A stretch of DNA of 64,000 nucleotides from Hymenoscyphus infarciens (Eukaryota; Ascomycota; Leotiomycetes; Helotiales; Helotiaceae): the NCBI GenBank assembly GCA_001414345.1, contig LLCB01000117.1, positions 62,001 through 126,000 of the forward strand. The letters run 5' to 3'. Position 1 is the stretch's first letter, and every line of letters begins with the position of its first letter. Positions 60,343 through 64,000 of the stretch are shown here, piece by piece. Below the pieces are notes generated by a model. That model saw only the letters and a program-made list of their open reading frames with translations, had not been told where the DNA came from and made no database searches. Both the position numbers and the translations under genes were made by a program.

Positions 60343-61212
60343 ATGTCATTTCGAGGCGCCCCACGAGGTCGCGGAACTGGCGCAAACTCTGGAGGGTTCA
60401 GCAGTAGAGGCGGCGGTGGATTTGGCGGTCGTGGAGGTGATTTTTCCCCTCTGTGCTGGATCGCGAAATATTTTTCGGAAGCTGGAGCTGATTAGAGATT
60501 AGGACGCGGTGGATTCTCAAGAGACAATGGACCCCCCGATGCTGTTCACGGTATGCTCGATCCTTATGCGAACTAGGAAGGGCTATTCTAATGTGGTTAT
60601 AGAGATGGGAACTTTCCTCCATGCTTGCGAAGGCGAAATTGTGTGCGAATCAGTAAACACCAAGATCCCATACTTCAATGCGCCAATATACCTCGAGAAC
60701 AAGGTGCGTTTCGATTGTATAGCGCCTACAAACTGTGTCCGAGTACTGACAATTCTTTAGACCTCAATTGGCAAAGTCGATGAAATTCTAGGTCCAATCA
60801 ACCAGGTAATTCGATCTGCTTTCATAACTACCAAGGCCAACAAGCTAATAAATTACAGGTCTATTTCACCATCAAGCCGACCGAGGGCATCCAAGCCGCA
60901 TCATTCAAATCCGGAGACAAATTCTACATCGGCGGTGACAAACTTCTTCCTCTCGAGAAATTCCTTCCAAAACCCAAACCACCACCAGGAGCAGCAAAGC
61001 CAAAGCGAGCTGGCGGACGAGGAGGTAGAGGAGCACCAATGAGAGGCGGACGAGGTGGTGGAAGAGGAGCCCCAAGAGGACGAGGTGGATTCAGCGCTGG
61101 TGGAAGAGGTGGAAGCCGTGGTGGTGGAGGATTCTCACGAGGTGGCAGCGGCGGATTCGCACCAAGAGGCCGTGGAGGTGCGAGAGGTGGATTTTCCCGT
61201 GGAAGAGGTTAA
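60343..61212 (+). CDS. GAR1: GAR1, H/ACA snoRNP protein
   Basis: Five exons: 60343-60436, 60503-60550, 60603-60703, 60761-60805 and 60859-61212, giving 213 aa. Gar1 binds the Cbf5 pseudouridine synthase in H/ACA particles and helps substrate turnover in rRNA pseudouridylation. The N-terminal RGG domain ([18 protein letters not shown]...) is followed by the conserved core ([57 protein letters not shown]) and a C-terminal RGG domain. Introns are GT-AG, 51-66 nt, and in phase. The product matches yeast Gar1 (205 aa) in length and layout. Confidence 0.95.
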
Positions 61213-62113
61213 AAATGTCGTCTTATGCTGGCTATGTAATTTTTTCGGCGTTAAGGTGGCATCGTTGCGTCGCTGTTCAGGGTCTACTCTAGGATTTTTA
61301 TTGAAGGGTCATACAAGAAGTGTGGGATTTCCAGAAGATGGGTGACATATCGCGGTGTGAAGTGAAATGGTGGTTTATGGTGCTGGTTTCTCAGTTCAAC
61401 CACGAATCCGGGCGTCCATCCTAACGAACCCCTCCTTCAAGAGAGATAAGATACCGGAATTTTTCTGCACCCTCATCTCCAGCAAAGGCAAAACTAGGAG
61501 AATTCTGGCTGACTAGTACTTTTCCCTTATGCCAGCCCTTGGTTCTGAACTATCTCTCTCCAACTGATTCCAATTGCCATCTGGTTATGGGTTAGCAAGT
61601 TACGGTGCATATTCAACACACATTGGTTTACTTGATTCAAGGATCATTGGCAACATGAGTTGAATACGATTTCCAGGCAATCAAAAATAAAATGTTCTCA
61701 AATACTTACTCTGGGGTCCGGAACTCCGCTGAATAAAGGTTCCAAATAAATTAGAGGATTAGTTCACGGGGGAAAAAACACTACGTCACCTGATGCCGAC
61801 TCTGAGCTTGCCAATCCAAAAAAGAAAAGATTACCATGGAAGGGAGTTGTAAAAGTGACACAGAGAAAGTAGTGGTGATGTAGGAGAGTGAGTTTGTGCC
61901 TCAAGGCAAGATTGGTTGTGCGAAAGGAGAATGCTTCATAAAGTGCCCCAGCACCAAACCATCAACTAAGGAGGTATCATAACAACATTTTCCATAGCCA
62001 GGCCGTGCACAATCCTTCCTGGTCCTCGTACACAACCAATGGAGCTCTTTCCCTCAACCCATACTACTCCCCCATGCCATCTCCCAACCCCTCCAATTAC
62101 TCCCGAGCCCAAC
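61213..62113. other. Intergenic between convergent genes
   Basis: 3' flanks of GAR1 and of the phosphatidylserine synthase gene. No gene recognised. Confidence 0.5.
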
Positions 62114-63004
62114 CTAAGGTTTGGGGATATGTATGCTCTTGCTGGTCATCATGACTCCGCTAGCAACAAACAAGAATGCAACAGGGTGAAACTCGAATAT
62201 CGTTCCCGTAGCCCAAGTCCCCCATGGCAAGTTCTCCAGTGTCCAGCCTTGACCAACCCAGTAAGCCATCAAAGCAGCAATCGACAAGGAAGTGGGAATT
62301 GGCGTGCCCTCGAAATATTTCGACTTTCCAGTCTCATCCTTGGGTACATTGGCAACGGAGATATTGAAGCGTGCGAGACGGGTGAGGCCGCAGAGGACGA
62401 AGAAGGTCAGGAGGATGTGGTCGACTGGGGTTCGGAGGCCAATGGCGAATGCAGCAGCAGCTGGGGAGACACCGAAGGAGACCTGTTGAATTTCTTGTTA
62501 GAATTGAAACAAGCATGGGCGAGGAGGGGAACATACCAAATCAGCAAGAGAGTCAAGTTCTTGACCCATGAGACTGGACTTCTTCCTCCATCTCGCAACC
62601 TTGCCATCCATAAAATCGAAGAACAGTCCAAACGGCATGAAAGCGAGAGCAGCCCATAAATTCCCGTGAGCATCTGCGTCTCCGAGACAATAGCGCATAG
62701 AGGAGAAGACCGACATGACTCCGCAAAATCCTATGCAGAAGTTAGCATTAGGCTCTACCCAACCGGCAAGTAGACGAGGGCTACATGCCATTCAGCTCGG
62801 TAATTAGGTCTGCGAGATGCAGCATCCGAATCATAGAGAAATGTCTCGTGTCTTCGGCAAGCAACTGCTTCTGCTTCTCAACAGCTGTGTTTCTAGTCAG
62901 CGATTGCCCTCATGGATTCAACTAGAGGAGCAGGCAGGCATACTTGGTTCACCGACTGCCTCCTTGAGGCCATTCGAGGCACCGGTATTCGTTCTTTTGG
63001 ACAT
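62114..63004 (-). CDS. CHO1: Phosphatidylserine synthase (CDP-DAG:serine)
   Basis: Four exons (minus): 63004-62944, 62884-62789, 62730-62537 and 62482-62114, giving 239 aa. It makes phosphatidylserine from CDP-diacylglycerol and serine in the ER. The CDP-alcohol phosphotransferase signature DG(x)2AR(x)8G(x)3D(x)3D is complete in [10 protein letters not shown]...GQELDSLAD. Hydrophobic segments occur around [53 protein letters not shown] and [15 protein letters not shown] sequence near the end. The first intron (62943-62885, donor GTATGC) joins [15 protein letters not shown]. The second (62788-62731) begins with GCATGT, and only this gives [12 protein letters not shown]. Slightly shorter at the N-terminus than yeast Cho1 (276 aa). 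Confidence 0.9.
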
Positions 63005-63640
63005 GTTTTGTTCCCAAAGCTGTGCCTATCACTGTATTTTGTAAATATGTGGGAAAAGGAGGTGGTTGTTGTGAAGTTGTACTCTCGGTGACCTGAGGTG
63101 AGGTTTGCAGGTGGGCGAGCAAGCCAGACGTCATGAGTTGCAAAATCCTGGCCCTGGCCTGGCTCACAGGCTTCAGCCACAAACGACGGGTTGAGCAACG
63201 CCACGATTGGTTGCGAGTAACTCCCGCAAAGTTTGACCAGTCATTGGTAAAGCCGATTCTACTTTCTGGACTCCCGTCATTCACCTGCCTGGCCTTACCT
63301 ATTTATCCATTTAGCAGTTAGCTATGTTATTTCAATCAACAGAGCTTGGAAGGAAGCATACGTCACTGAGGCACGAAATATCCCGAAGAAGCTAATGTCT
63401 CTTATCAAAACTGGCCTTCTTTCAAGACACCCCTCTACGTGTATCAGTTGGATCGATACTTTGGGGGAAAAGCAAGGGAAGAATGCCTGGGACCGATTTT
63501 ACTTTAAAAGGTAGCACGAAACCGCGGAGGCCACCTGCAGCCTCGCATAGTGAGAAGGAAGGAGCGGGTCGACGTCGAGTCCCTCAGTAGGCAGGCAGGA
63601 TATCATTTGAGGGCCCACTTTGAATCGCGTGAAAAGTGTC
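63005..63640. other. Promoter side of CHO1, no further gene seen
   Basis: No supported coding sequence upstream of the phosphatidylserine synthase start. Confidence 0.45.
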
Positions 63641-64000
63641 TATTGGTAGGTGACCTACGAATAGCCTATCTTGCAGAAATATCTTGTAAAAAAAAGCTGG
63701 GTAATTGGTAGGTGAACTACTAATTACTTATGTGCAGAAATATCTGGTAAAAAGTCGAGCTATTGGTAGGTGATCTATTGATTACTCATCTGCAGAAATA
63801 GCTTGTAAAAAAGTTGGGCAATTAGTAGGTGACCTACTAATTACTTACTAATTACTTATCTTGTGCGAGTAGAAATATCTTTCAAAACTCGAGTTACTTT
63901 AGGTTACCCGGGAATAGTCGCGATCATCTTTATATACTCCTCTCTTATCTAATAAAAAATAAGCTTCTATAAAAGTCGAGCTATAGGTAGCTACTAATAA
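63641..64000. repeat. Tandem repeat, ~60-bp unit, running off the window
   Basis: Units begin near 63641, 63703, 63760 and 63820, each with ATTGGTAGGTGACCTAC-like text followed by TGCAGAAATATCTTGTAAAA. A further, more diverged copy (GTCGAGCTATAGGTAGCTAC) appears near 63974 at the window edge. The GTAGGT.ACCTAC core is palindromic. Confidence 0.8.

Noticed and set aside
62885..62943. Apparent frameshift in phosphatidylserine synthase (reading ...[10 protein letters not shown] then stop)
   Set aside because: A 59-nt GT-AG intron with a GCTGAC branch site explains it and keeps the frame, so the gene is intact.

Overview
The window is nuclear DNA of a filamentous ascomycete (Pezizomycotina). The evidence is many short introns (about 45-100 nt) with CTAAC/CTGAC-type branch sites, compact housekeeping genes, Pezizomycotina-type proteins (cytochrome b5-fused sphingolipid desaturase, fungal bicupin oxalate decarboxylase, SLM1, augmin subunit 1) and an AT-rich repeat with C-to-T/G-to-A changes typical of RIP. 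A Leotiomycete (Helotiales-like) fits the protein flavour, but this is an impression and no database was consulted.

Left part (0-15.5 kb): an oxalate decarboxylase gene, a decayed GNAT-like pseudogene, an unrecognised Ser/Pro-rich 781-aa protein, SYS1 divergent from COA6, the C-terminal half of a broken MFS sugar transporter, then a RIP-damaged AT-rich element with ~90-bp terminal inverted repeats and a gene-poor stretch with one doubtful small gene and a tRNA-like relic.

Middle (15.5-34.5 kb): sphingolipid delta-8 desaturase, a small Cys/Gly-rich protein, mitochondrial dihydrolipoamide dehydrogenase, nucleolar SGD1 divergent from SRP14, a ~0.56-kb minisatellite built on GTAAGCT, a fungal Cys-motif protein and an eight-exon, three-RRM SR/RGG protein of the Gbp2/Hrb1 type. 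A gene-empty 6.5-kb stretch (34.5-40.9 kb) follows, rich in short tandem repeats and G/C tracts.

Right part (41-64 kb): an 11-exon cytochrome P450, then dense housekeeping genes: VAC14 convergent with augmin subunit 1, a DNAJC3/P58IPK-type ER co-chaperone, LDB17/SPIN90, SLM1, threonyl-tRNA synthetase divergent from GAR1, and phosphatidylserine synthase. The window ends in a ~60-bp tandem repeat.

The genes form no biosynthetic cluster or single pathway. Loose themes are membrane lipids and phosphoinositides (desaturase, phosphatidylserine synthase, VAC14, SLM1) and ribosome/translation functions (SGD1, SRP14, GAR1, ThrRS), with two close divergent pairs that probably share promoters. Gene structure is notable: exons of 7, 8 and 15 nt, and three introns whose reading frame requires GC-AG rather than GT-AG ends. 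All exon boundaries were derived by hand from frame, splice consensus and recalled family motifs, and need transcript support.
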